From: Sphingobacterium sp. SRCM116780
Lineage (GTDB): Bacteria > Bacteroidota > Bacteroidia > Sphingobacteriales > Sphingobacteriaceae
Assembly: GCF_021442025.1 (NCBI RefSeq)
Contig: NZ_CP090446.1
Span: 3,534,001 to 3,598,000 of the forward strand
Length of the DNA stretch: 64,000 nt
Direction: 5' to 3'
Below are positions 6,090-16,200 of the stretch, piece after piece (position 1 is the first letter of the stretch; each line of letters starts with the position of its first letter). Under the pieces are notes generated by a model. That model did not search any database, was not told the DNA's origin, and saw only the letters and a list, made by a program, of their open reading frames with translations. The position numbers and the translations under genes were made by a program.

Positions 6090-8681
6090 TTAATTTTCAG
6101 GCTTCATTACTTTAGACAAAGCTTGAGGCAATTGTAATAAGTCAAAATCATTGCCAAAAACTAAATATTTGTTTTCCCAAATAGTCGCATACTTCTCTTT
6201 AAAGTCTCTCAAACTCTGATAATGCTTAAAAGAACCGACTTTATCAGCAGCAAATTTCATGATTTGCTCTGCAGGATTATCTGGAGATTCTATTCCGCTC
6301 ATCGGCACCATGCCCAAATTAATATATTTATACCTTTTATTTCGCGCATATTCAACCAGTTTGATGACCAGTGCATCCATACATCCGCTAGGAGCTTCTT
6401 CTACTTTGCGGATAAGATCATAGGTACATTCTCCTTCTGTAAAATCAGGTATGATGTTTAAAAAGGAAACGATTTTCCCTTGATCATCCTGCACGACGAT
6501 AACATCCTGTTGTTCAATTTCCAAAGTATTAAACTGTCCCTGTGAGAAAATCATTTCTTTTTTATCAAACACTGTCAGCCATTCATCCGATACTTTCTTC
6601 AATTCTTCCACAATCTCAGTTCGTTGCGGAGCCAATAATATACGCGTTGTATATCCCTTTTTTTCTAAACTATTTAACCCATTTCTAAGCGATTTTCTAC
6701 TTTTCCCCTCTAAAGAAAAAGAAGCAACATCCATCAAGGCCTCTTGTCCAATAATAATTTTTCTTTTCCGAAGCGCATTAAAATAAAGCAAACTGTTTTC
6801 ATCTACTCGATAATAGATCGATTTAAGTCCTAAAGAATGGCAATACTGCTCAAACTCTTCAATCAGTTCATCCTTATCATCAAAAGCACAAACAGGTTCC
6901 TCCAAAACAATCGCAAAGGGTTGACAGATACGAAAGGACACAAAACCATCCGTGATCTTAGAAAAATAAAGCTGTTTATCTTCCGCTAATTTAAAATAGT
7001 CCATCGGTGAACTTCCATACTGCTTCAACAGTCCTTTTGCTTTACCAAAAGAATTTTGTTCATTATCATCATCTTTAATAATCTTAGGACATAACCAGGT
7101 ATAGATCAAAAGAATCCATGAGAAAAGACCCCAAAAGTGTGTAATATTCAGAAACTCTCTACCGAATGCTGTTAAGGGATGTAGTTCATCATCAAACAAT
7201 AAAAAGCTTTGCATGGTATGGTATATGGATTGTTGCCAAGTAAACGCTACTCCAAAATGCTTTTTATCAATCACATAAAAACTAATAAATCCAAATAAGC
7301 AAACACAGCCAAGTGCTATAAAAAAAGTTGCAAAACCGATTCGCATCCAGTTTTTATTCATCTTTATTCGATACTGTCTTCGGTTCGTCACCAATAACAA
7401 GATGATAACCAACGAGACGATCGCTTCTTCATAGTCCAATGCCTTTCCAAGATGCCCGATCAAGGAGAAAAAAGAAAATAACACGGCTATCCAAAAAGCG
7501 GATTTATAACCCTTGATGAGATAGGCTGCACTCACCATGAGTCCTAATCCCAAAACCAAAACCATCAATTTAGAAGCATGTATGGCCTCTATCGGTAGGT
7601 AATATTTATCGAGTCGCATGCGTTCCGCTAATGGCGGCGTGGCCACAGAAATGATATTGATAACCCCCAATAAGAAAATAGCTATCGCAGGCAAAATACG
7701 TGCAATAATCTGTCTTCCTCTCCAAATAAAGGAGAAAACTCCAAAAATCAAGGGCAACCAAAACTCAAAAGATCGATAAATAATCGTAATTCCCAATCCC
7801 TCCTCCTTACTATAACCATAAGATGTCAAGATGTATAACATGGTAAACTCAACAGCCCCCAATCCTCGAAGAAATGGGGACACCATCATCAAAACAACGG
7901 AAATCGTATAAGCAACAGCCGCAGCCTCCAATGAAATATGCGTTTGAAGCGCATACATACTAATAAATGCATGTGCAATACCACATGATTCTATACCAAT
8001 CGAGATTAAAATAGTCATCCACAAATAACCTTTATGAATATTCGCGGAAAAGATTTCATGGATGTTATTGATCAACTTCGGAAATTTAATTTCCAACCAT
8101 GTATACAGTCCATTCTTAACCCGGATTGACCAAAAGAAAACAAAAGAGAGTCCCAATATCAAGCCCAGTATAAGCAGAGAAATCCATGCATTACCAAAAT
8201 TCTTATCATCAAAAACAGTATAGAGAATAATCGGGACACCTATTATAAAAACAGTTAGAAGTCCTACATAGCCATATATCGCACCAGCTTGATGAATTTG
8301 TGTCGAATTGAGTTGCTTCTTTCTTAATTGAGAAGTTGTATAGGCTAAGGAACTAACTCCTCCTGCTGGAAGAAATACACTCAATAAATTTCTTTTCAAA
8401 AATAATTCAACCGCGTCCCACAAGTTCAATCTCAGCCCAATCGATCGAAAGCTATAGATATACATAACTCCTTGTAAAAGGATATAAATTATGGTAATAC
8501 TCAATCCGATAAGTAACCAATTGAAATCAGCTGAAGCCAATTGAGGCCCAATGGATGTGATCTCTTTTCGTTCACTTCTAAAAAAAACAAAAGCCAATAA
8601 TACAATGAAAATAGCTAACATTTCTTTCCAATAAGTTTTAGGAGAGAGTTTTCTTATTCCTCTAAGTAACGCATCCTTCAT
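6090..8681 (-). CDS. mprF: MprF-like phosphatidylglycerol aminoacyltransferase/flippase
   Basis: An 863-residue membrane enzyme with the two-part MprF layout and usual length. Residues 1 to about 540 hold many transmembrane helices (UPF0104/flippase type, e.g. FLPAGGVSSLAYTTSQLRKK and SPFLRGLGAVEFTM). About 560-850 is the cytosolic GNAT-like DUF2156 domain that transfers an amino acid from aminoacyl-tRNA to phosphatidylglycerol (KSRKSLRNGLNSLEKKGY, ECTYDLIRK, and SLRDFKEKYATIWENKYL at 823-840). The product is a positively charged or neutral aminoacyl lipid that protects against cationic peptides. Whether lysine, alanine or ornithine is used cannot be told. It heads a two-gene operon with the VirJ-type hydrolase. 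Confidence 0.9.
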   Translation of the reverse strand: MKDALLRGIRKLSPKTYWKEMLAIFIVLLAFVFFRSERKEITSIGPQLASADFNWLLIGLSITIIYILLQGVMYIYSFRSIGLRLNLWDAVELFLKRNLLSVFLPAGGVSSLAYTTSQLRKKQLNSTQIHQAGAIYGYVGLLTVFIIGVPIILYTVFDDKNFGNAWISLLILGLILGLSFVFFWSIRVKNGLYTWLEIKFPKLINNIHEIFSANIHKGYLWMTILISIGIESCGIAHAFISMYALQTHISLEAAAVAYTISVVLMMVSPFLRGLGAVEFTMLYILTSYGYSKEEGLGITIIYRSFEFWLPLIFGVFSFIWRGRQIIARILPAIAIFLLGVINIISVATPPLAERMRLDKYYLPIEAIHASKLMVLVLGLGLMVSAAYLIKGYKSAFWIAVLFSFFSLIGHLGKALDYEEAIVSLVIILLLVTNRRQYRIKMNKNWMRIGFATFFIALGCVCLFGFISFYVIDKKHFGVAFTWQQSIYHTMQSFLLFDDELHPLTAFGREFLNITHFWGLFSWILLIYTWLCPKIIKDDDNEQNSFGKAKGLLKQYGSSPMDYFKLAEDKQLYFSKITDGFVSFRICQPFAIVLEEPVCAFDDKDELIEEFEQYCHSLGLKSIYYRVDENSLLYFNALRKRKIIIGQEALMDVASFSLEGKSRKSLRNGLNSLEKKGYTTRILLAPQRTEIVEELKKVSDEWLTVFDKKEMIFSQGQFNTLEIEQQDVIVVQDDQGKIVSFLNIIPDFTEGECTYDLIRKVEEAPSGCMDALVIKLVEYARNKRYKYINLGMVPMSGIESPDNPAEQIMKFAADKVGSFKHYQSLRDFKEKYATIWENKYLVFGNDFDLLQLPQALSKVMKPEN

Positions 8682-8837
8682 ATTTACAAGACATATTATC
8701 TAAGTTAAATATAAACAGTATTTAACCACATTAAAATAAATTAATTGTAACCTTTTTTTAAATATTTACGATGTGGTAAACAGTGACATAAAAAATAGGA
8801 TGAATAATTCTTCTGCTTTTTATGTAAATTTCCATCG

Positions 8838-10076
8838 ATGGAAAAACAAGAAGTACTTTTTATAGGTTTAGTATGGCCCGAACCAACTTCGTCGGCAGCA
8901 GGATTTCGTATGCTACAATTGCTAAAAAGTTTTCAAAAAAATGGTAACACCATCACTTTTGCTAGTGCTGCTACAAAATCACCCTATAGTGCCGATTTAA
9001 AATCAATGGGGATAAAAGAAGTTGAGATTAAACTAAATGATCGTAGTTTCAATGATTTTGTTCAAGAGCTCAATCCAGGCATTGTTCTTTTTGATCGTTT
9101 TATGACGGAGGAACAATATAGCTGGCGCGTCGCTCAAGAATGTCCTTATGCTATTCGTATTTTAGATACCGAAGATTTACACTTTTTGAGGCACGCAAGA
9201 CAATCCAATGCTAAAAATGGAGAACAATTTGATCAAACGTTATTGTATTCCGATACGGCAAAAAGAGAACTAGCGGCTATATTACGTTCAGATATCTCGA
9301 TTATTATCTCTGAACTGGAGATGCAATTATTGACCAATCAATTCGGTATTAGTCATTCCATCCTGTATTATCTTCCCTTCCTAGAGGAGCAGATCACTAC
9401 GGAAACTGTTTCAAATTGGAAATCCTATGAAGAAAGAGCCGATTTTATGTTTATTGGCAATTTTATACATGAGCCCAACTGGCATACGGTACAATATCTA
9501 AAATCTGAAATTTGGCCTTTACTCCGAAAAGAAATCCCGAAGGTAAACCTCCACATCTATGGCGCCTATCCCAGTCAAAAAGTTTTACAACTGAACAATC
9601 CTCAAGAACGGTTTTTTGTCCATGGAAGAGCGGACAATGCCCAGGAAACAATGTCCAACTATCGTGTGCTGCTTGCACCTATTCAGTTTGGCGCTGGACT
9701 AAAAGGCAAATTCATAGATGCCATGCAGACAGGTACACCAACAGTGACCACAACGATCGGAGCAGAAGCGATGCGTGGTGATCTACCTTGGAATGGTTTT
9801 ATCGAGAATGAACGGGAGCAATTTATAGAAAAATCCGTCGAGCTGTACAAGCATAAAGAACTATGGTTAGAAGCGCAACACAATGGCACAGAGATTATTA
9901 ATCAACGCTATTCGCGCGAAAAATTTGAAGATGACTTTTTAGTCAATATTTGTTTCATAAAAGCACAACTTCACGCACATCGTCAGCAAAATTTTATTGG
10001 ACAGCTTTTACTTCACCATACTGTCCTCAGCACGAAATATCTATCCTTATGGATTGAAGAGAAAAACAAAAAGTAG
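8838..10076 (+). CDS. GT4-type glycosyltransferase
   Basis: A 412-residue GT-B fold glycosyltransferase. The N-terminal half begins VLFIGLVWPEPTSSAAGFRM (sugar-acceptor domain). The C-terminal half has the donor-binding features FMFIGNFIHEPNW, LHIYGAYP, RFFVHGRADN and the LAPIQFGAGLKGKFIDAMQTGTP segment that contacts the sugar nucleotide. It probably adds a sugar to a surface polysaccharide or glycolipid, but no other polysaccharide genes adjoin it. Transcription is divergent from mprF. The start ATG is 5 bases after TAAATTTC, an imperfect -7 box. Its stop is only 2 bp from the stop of the convergent hydrolase gene. Confidence 0.85.
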   Translation: MEKQEVLFIGLVWPEPTSSAAGFRMLQLLKSFQKNGNTITFASAATKSPYSADLKSMGIKEVEIKLNDRSFNDFVQELNPGIVLFDRFMTEEQYSWRVAQECPYAIRILDTEDLHFLRHARQSNAKNGEQFDQTLLYSDTAKRELAAILRSDISIIISELEMQLLTNQFGISHSILYYLPFLEEQITTETVSNWKSYEERADFMFIGNFIHEPNWHTVQYLKSEIWPLLRKEIPKVNLHIYGAYPSQKVLQLNNPQERFFVHGRADNAQETMSNYRVLLAPIQFGAGLKGKFIDAMQTGTPTVTTTIGAEAMRGDLPWNGFIENEREQFIEKSVELYKHKELWLEAQHNGTEIINQRYSREKFEDDFLVNICFIKAQLHAHRQQNFIGQLLLHHTVLSTKYLSLWIEEKNKK

Positions 10077-10078
10077 AC

Positions 10079-11191
10079 TTATTTTAGTCCCTCCCACCAT
10101 TTTTCATAAGATTGATCTAACTTATTTAAATAAACAATTTCACCCATTTTAGGTGTTAAAACGGGGATATTTGCTTCTTCAGCATGTTTCGCAACAAGCG
10201 CTAAAGGTTCCTTCCAATCATGTAAAGCGAGTGCAAATTTTGCGGAATGAACTGGAATAAAATGCTTTGCTTTCAGTTCAACAACCTCCTTTAGCAGTTC
10301 TTCGGGCATCGTATGAATATAGCGCCACGTTTCATTGTATTGACCATTCTCTAATATCGCTAAGTCAAAGGGACCGTATTTATCTCCAATTGTTTTAAAA
10401 TGTTTACCATAACCACTATCGCCCCCTAAAAACAAATTATACTTTTCCGTTTGGAAAACAAAAGAGGTCCATAAGGTATTGTTACGCTGAAATTTTCTTC
10501 CCGAAAAATGACGAGCAGGAGTCGAAATGATTTTAAACTTGTCTTCAAAAGTAGTTTCATCATACCAGTCTAGTTCTGTAATCTGGCCCTCTTTAAAGCC
10601 CCATCTTTCAAAATGAGCTCCAACGCCTAGACCACATATCACCCGCTTGATTTGAGGCCCCATCTTTTCTATTGTTTCATAATCCAAATGATCATAGTGA
10701 TCATGACTAATCAACAAAAGATCAATCGCTGGAAAATCCGCTGCTTGATAAACATAGGACATCTTAAAGGGCTTATTACTTCCTGGTACAGGAGAAGCAT
10801 TGTTGGAAAAAACAGGATCTACCAAAATCTTTTTCCCATCAATTTGTAAAAGATAGGAAGAATGACCGAACCAAATCATCAAATCTTCACTTGGTAAAGA
10901 TTTAAGATCCTGTTGCACAACAGGTAGCGGGTTTTTAGGACTTCTGATTTCACGATCTTTAAATAAAAAATCACAGGTTGATCCCAATAAGCTTTCTCCT
11001 TCTTTTACTGCAGGCGTATATTCTAAATTTTGGAATTGTGAATTCTTATAATTCGGAGAGTTTTTCACTCGATCCAAACGATCTCCAGTAATCTGACCAC
11101 CAAAAAGGGGGCGCATTAAATATATATTTCCCATACCAACAAGGACGATTATGCAACTAAAAATTATTAATAGACGTTTACTCATTTTCAT
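10079..11191 (-). CDS. MBL-fold metallo-hydrolase (UlaG/NAPE-PLD-like), membrane-anchored
   Basis: A 370-residue protein with an N-terminal hydrophobic segment (about 6-24) and a metallo-beta-lactamase domain. The metal motif HDHYDHLD is at 163-170, preceded by WFGHSSYLLQIDGKKILVDP and followed by later ligands in FLGGDSGYGKHF and IPVHSAKFAL. This pattern (HSSxLxxxxGxxxLxDPVxS) is that of the RomA/UlaG/NAPE-phospholipase D group, which hydrolyses phosphodiester or lactone bonds. The N-terminal anchor suggests an extracytoplasmic position. Substrate unknown. It is convergent with the glycosyltransferase with no room for a terminator. Confidence 0.87.
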   Translation of the reverse strand: MKMSKRLLIIFSCIIVLVGMGNIYLMRPLFGGQITGDRLDRVKNSPNYKNSQFQNLEYTPAVKEGESLLGSTCDFLFKDREIRSPKNPLPVVQQDLKSLPSEDLMIWFGHSSYLLQIDGKKILVDPVFSNNASPVPGSNKPFKMSYVYQAADFPAIDLLLISHDHYDHLDYETIEKMGPQIKRVICGLGVGAHFERWGFKEGQITELDWYDETTFEDKFKIISTPARHFSGRKFQRNNTLWTSFVFQTEKYNLFLGGDSGYGKHFKTIGDKYGPFDLAILENGQYNETWRYIHTMPEELLKEVVELKAKHFIPVHSAKFALALHDWKEPLALVAKHAEEANIPVLTPKMGEIVYLNKLDQSYEKWWEGLK

Positions 11192-11584
11192 TTAACCAAA
11201 TATAGAATAAAATAAGCTAAACAAAACTTTATTTCGAGACATATACATGTTCCAGAGATAACCTGGTTCCTTGGACAAAGGATGGTATAAAAACCGCTTT
11301 ATTTCCATGTTAGAACGACATTTGACGAAATGATAAAGGAAGGAAAACACCTTCAAATCAACATGTGTACAGGTATGACTATCTTACATAAGATGTATTT
11401 TTATAGATTTCTCAAAAGCAACAAACTCACATCTTTTATTCAAATCACAGCAAATGCTGACAAATAGATCACTACATATAGATAAACGAAACCCGACATA
11501 TCTGGCTTTTTGACAAAAATCTGACTGTTAAAAAATGTTAATAATACGCAATATCTCATTCTTGATATTACTTTTACCGCAAAT
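11192..11584. other. Intergenic region, no gene seen
   Basis: 393 bp between divergent genes. The only structure I see is a weak dyad AATATC/GATATT at 11550-11569, about 15 bp upstream of the next start codon. No RNA gene or long repeat. Confidence 0.5.
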
Positions 11585-11980
11585 ATGAGAGCGATATATG
11601 TACTTGTCCTAATTTTTAACTTTTTCCTGTTAAAGGGAGATGGAATTGTTTTGGGAAATACGCAAATACACACGTTTGCAAATGCTCCTCTTTCTTTTCA
11701 TACTAAAAAACCAGAAGTCAGATTTAAGGCTCTTCATCAAAATTCATTTATTACAAGTGGATTAAATGAAAGAAGGTACGACTTAACAGAAGATGATACG
11801 GACGACGAACTTGTTTTTGAGTCCCATTCCGTTTCAGTAGTCAAACAGATTGCTTTATTCAGCTATGCTGTCGCACTAATTTTTATCTTTAAAAATTTAA
11901 AGAGTCGTTTATCGATATTTCAAAATCAATCGTTCACCTCTACAGACAAATACATTTTTCAACGCGTACTCAGACTGTGA
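11585..11980 (+). CDS. Small membrane-associated hypothetical protein ahead of the RND efflux operon
   Basis: A 131-residue protein that I do not recognise. It has an N-terminal hydrophobic segment (about 3-16, signal peptide or anchor), a polar middle with an acidic stretch LTEDDTDDELVFES, and a second membrane segment (about 87-103, IALFSYAVALIFIFK) followed by a basic tail. It lies 173 bp upstream of the efflux adaptor gene in the same direction, so co-transcription is possible but unproven. Composition and length favour a real gene; function is unknown. Confidence 0.5.
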   Translation: MRAIYVLVLIFNFFLLKGDGIVLGNTQIHTFANAPLSFHTKKPEVRFKALHQNSFITSGLNERRYDLTEDDTDDELVFESHSVSVVKQIALFSYAVALIFIFKNLKSRLSIFQNQSFTSTDKYIFQRVLRL

Positions 11981-12153
11981 AATTTCTCTGATTTCAGTCT
12001 TTAGAAGGATTATTTACATCATTACTTATTTATTGTAAGATAGTTTTTTGCTGCCACAATTTTTATTGTGTGAACCGCAACGACTGAGATCTTTTCCCTA
12101 CTCCAGGAATATTTCCCCTATTTATTTCCATATATTTTATAATTATTTCAATC

Positions 12154-13242
12154 ATGAAAAGAATTAGAATAATAGTTTGCATGAATTTATGTGCCCTATT
12201 AATTCAGACAAGTTGTTCATCTAAAAAAGAAGAAAAAGCTGAAGAAATCCAATACGAAGTGACCAATCCGATACGTATGGACACGACCTTCTCAAAAGAT
12301 TATGTATCACAAATCCAATCTGTTCGTAATATCGAAATCAGAGGATTAGAAAAAGGTTACCTTCAACAGATTTATGTTGATGAAGGTCAATCTGTCAAAA
12401 GTGGGCAACTTTTATTCAAGATAATGCCCAAATTCTTTGAGGCCGAGTATCTCAAAACACAAGCTCAGGTAAAAGCCGAAGAAATAGAACTCCAAAACAC
12501 GAAAGCATTAGCGGATAAGAACATTGTATCGAAGAATGAGCTCGCATTGGCTCAGGCAAAAGTCGATCAAGCAAAGGCAGAAATGTCTCTAGCAAAACTA
12601 CATGTAACCGCAACCGAAATTCGAGCTCCATTTGATGGAACAGTCGATCGTATTCCATTAAAATTAGGAAGCCTTGTGGACGAAGGTCAACTCCTAACAA
12701 GTCTATCCGACAACAGTCAGGTATACGCCTATTTTAATGTTTCCGAATCCGAATATCTGGACTATCAAACTAATATTCAAAATAGAAGCAATACGAATGT
12801 AAGTTTGCTTTTAGCCAATAACCAACCCCTCAAATACAAAGGGAAAGTGGAAACGATAGAAAGTGAATTCAATAATGAAACAGGAAGTATTGCTTTTAGA
12901 GCACGTTTTCCAAATCCAGATAAATTATTAAAGAATGGTGAAACAGGTCGTGTTCAGATGCTTGTTCCCCTCAAAAATGCGTTAATTATCCCACAAAAAG
13001 CAACATATGAAATTCAAGACAAAACCTACGTTTTTGTCATTGACAAAAGTGGTGTTGTAAAATCCAGAAATATTACCATCAGTAATGAATTACCCGATCT
13101 ATATGTTGTCTCCTCAGGTCTTTCTGAAAGTGACACCATCTTAATTGACGGTATTCAAAAAGTAAAAGATGATGATAAAATTAAATTTGAGTTTAAAACA
13201 CCAAAAGAAGTTCTTGCTCATTTACAAATTCACGCGCAATAA
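12154..13242 (+). CDS. RND efflux periplasmic adaptor (MFP) lipoprotein
   Basis: A 362-residue membrane-fusion protein. The signal peptide ends in a lipobox with C21 (LLIQTSC), so it is a lipoprotein. Then come the first half of the lipoyl domain (EIRGLEKGYLQQIYVDEGQS), a short alpha hairpin (about 95-145, AQVKAEEIELQNTKALADKN), the second lipoyl half (IRAPFDGTVDRIPLKLGSLV) and the beta-barrel and membrane-proximal domains. It links the inner-membrane pump to the outer-membrane channel. The pump gene starts 20 bp downstream. AcrA-type, hydrophobe/amphiphile efflux (HAE1). Confidence 0.92.
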   Translation: MKRIRIIVCMNLCALLIQTSCSSKKEEKAEEIQYEVTNPIRMDTTFSKDYVSQIQSVRNIEIRGLEKGYLQQIYVDEGQSVKSGQLLFKIMPKFFEAEYLKTQAQVKAEEIELQNTKALADKNIVSKNELALAQAKVDQAKAEMSLAKLHVTATEIRAPFDGTVDRIPLKLGSLVDEGQLLTSLSDNSQVYAYFNVSESEYLDYQTNIQNRSNTNVSLLLANNQPLKYKGKVETIESEFNNETGSIAFRARFPNPDKLLKNGETGRVQMLVPLKNALIIPQKATYEIQDKTYVFVIDKSGVVKSRNITISNELPDLYVVSSGLSESDTILIDGIQKVKDDDKIKFEFKTPKEVLAHLQIHAQ

Positions 13243-13262
13243 GCCAACATAAAAAATTAGTC

Positions 13263-16200
13263 ATGTTTAATAAATTCATACATAGACCGGTACTGTCTAT
13301 CGTCATATCCTTGATTATTGTTTTTCTTGGTATATTGTCGATGCTCAAACTACCCGTTACGCAGTTCCCTTCTATCTCTCCTCCCAAAGTAAATATCACC
13401 GCGGAATATCCAGGAGCGAATGGTGAGTTGATGGTTAAATCTGTACTTATTCCACTCGAACGTGCTATTAATGGTGTTCCTGGTATGAAGTACATTACCT
13501 CAGATGCTGGAAATGATGGAGAAGCTTCTATTCAAGTTATCTTCAATCTCGGAACCGATCCCAATTTAGCAGCAGTCAATGTCCAAAACAGAGTTTCATC
13601 TGTTATCAATAAATTACCGCCATTAGTTGTTCGTGAAGGGGTAAAGATCACAAGAGAGGAATCAAGCATGTTGGTGTATATCAACTTGTTTAGTAATGAT
13701 CCTAAAGCCGATCAAAACTTCCTTTACAATTATGGGGATATCAATATATTGTCCGAACTCAAACGTATTGACGGTGTCGGCGATGCTGATATCTTAGGAA
13801 ATAGAGAATATGCCATGCGTATCTGGTTAAAACCCGACCGGATGATGGCTTATAAAATTTCTGCTGATGAAGTTCTCAAAGCCCTTGACGAACAAAGTTT
13901 GGAAGCTTCTCCAGGTAAAACCGGAGAGAGTTCAGGAAAAAGATCACAAGCTTTTGAGTATGTTTTAAAATATCCAGGACGTTTCAGTACAAAAGAGGGG
14001 TATGAAAATATCATTTTAAAATCCACCGCTAATGGAGAGATCCTACGTGTAAAGGATGTTGCCAACGTTGAATTCGGAAGTTCCTTCTATGATATTTATT
14101 CGACATTGAATGGCAGACCCTCTGCAGCGATTGTCATTAAACAATCTTATGGAAGTAATGCTAGTGATGTCATTAAAAACATCAAAAGCAAGTTAGCAGA
14201 GATCAAATCAACAACTTTCCCTAAAGGAATGGATTATGAGATCAGTTATGATGTTTCCAAATTTCTGGATGCCTCTATTGAGAAAGTTGTCCATACGTTA
14301 TTAGAGGCATTTATTCTCGTGGGTATTGTTGTCTTTCTATTTTTGGGAGACTGGCGATCCACCTTAATTCCTGCTATGGCAGTTCCCGTTTCTTTGATTG
14401 GAACTTTTGCCCTGATGTCTATGTTTGGTATTACGCTGAATCTCATTACCCTATTTGCATTAGTCATGGCCATTGGGGTCGTCGTCGATGATGCCATTGT
14501 CGTCATCGAAGCTGTTCATGCTAAAATGGAGGAGAAAAATCTATCTCCAATGAAAGCAACAGAAGAAGCGATGCATGAAATTAGTGGAGCCATCATTGCG
14601 ATTACCTTCGTTATGGCAGCAGTATTTATTCCTGTGGCCTTTATGTCAGGACCTGTCGGGATATTTTATCGGCAGTTCTCCATCACCATGGCAACCGCGA
14701 TTATTCTTTCTGGTGTTGTCGCACTGACACTTACTCCTGCTTTATGTGCAATGATATTAAAAAATGAGCATGGAAAACCAAAGAAGAAAACGTGGTTAAG
14801 TAAGGCCTTAGACAGTTTTAACAATCTCTTCACCAAGGGAGCTAATCGTTACCAAAATCTATTAAGCAAAATCGTCAATAAGAGACTCGTAACATTTGTG
14901 CTCTTAGCGGCTTTCTGTTCTGCCATATTTTTCTTAAACAATAGTCTTCCATCTGGTTTTATCCCGAATGAAGATCAAGGTATGTTCTACGCGATTATTC
15001 AAACACCTCCAGGATCAACGTTGGAAAGAACAAATCAAATTGCAGAGGAACTTCAAAAAATAGCGAAGGGAATCGATGGAGTAAAATCAGTTTCTTCTCT
15101 GGCTGGATATGAAATCCTAACGGAAGGTACTGGTGCCAATTCTGGAACTTGTTTGATCAACTTGAAAAGTTGGGAAGATCGTAAAGGTTCTGTTCAAGAT
15201 ATCATGCATGAACTAGAGGAAAAATCGAAAGATATCACGGGTGCTACGATCGAATTCTTTGGCCCTCCAGCCGTACCTGGTTATGGCGCTGCAGGAGGTT
15301 TCGAACTACGTCTTTTAGATAAAGCTGGATCTGGAGATTTCAAAAAAATGGAAACCGTTAGTAAGGATTTTGTGAAAGAACTTAGTAAAAGACCAGAACT
15401 CACTTCTGTTTTTACATTTTATAGTGCTAGTTTTCCACAATATATGCTTCGGATAGATAATGAAAAAGCAGAACAAAAAGGAGTCACTATCGATAATGCG
15501 ATGAACACACTTTCGACTTTAGTCGGTAGTAACTATGAGACTAGCTTTATCAAATACGATCGACAATATAAAGTCATGGTACAGGCATTGCCACAATATC
15601 GCGCTATGCCAGATGATATCCTCAAATTATATGTCAAGAATGATCGCGATGAAATGGTGCCCTATGCTGCTTTTATGAGTTTAGAAAAAGTGTATGGTTT
15701 ATCCGAAATCACCCGACACAACATGTACAATTCTTCCGAAATCAGCGGTGCATCTGCATCGGGTTATAGTAGTGGTGAAGCGATCAAAGCTGTTACAGAA
15801 GTAGCAAACGCGACCCTACCTAGAGGTTTCGGTATTGAGTGGGCAGGTATATCTAAAGATGAAGTTTCACGTGGAAATGAAGCCATCTATATCTTCTTGA
15901 TCTGTTTAACTTTCGTGTACATGATTTTAGCCGCTCAGTATGAAAGCTTTATTCTTCCGCTAGCGGTGATTCTTTCTTTACCTGCAGGTATTTTTGGAGC
16001 CTTCCTTCTCTTGAAGTTATTAGGTTTAGAAAACAACATTTATGCACAGGTTGCCATGGTCATGCTCATTGGTTTACTGGGGAAAAATGCGGTATTGATT
16101 ATCGAATTTGCCGTACAGAAACATAATTCGGGTAGTTCTGTGCTTGCAGCAGCTATTGAAGGTGCAGGAGTCAGATTCCGTCCGATTTTAATGACATCCT

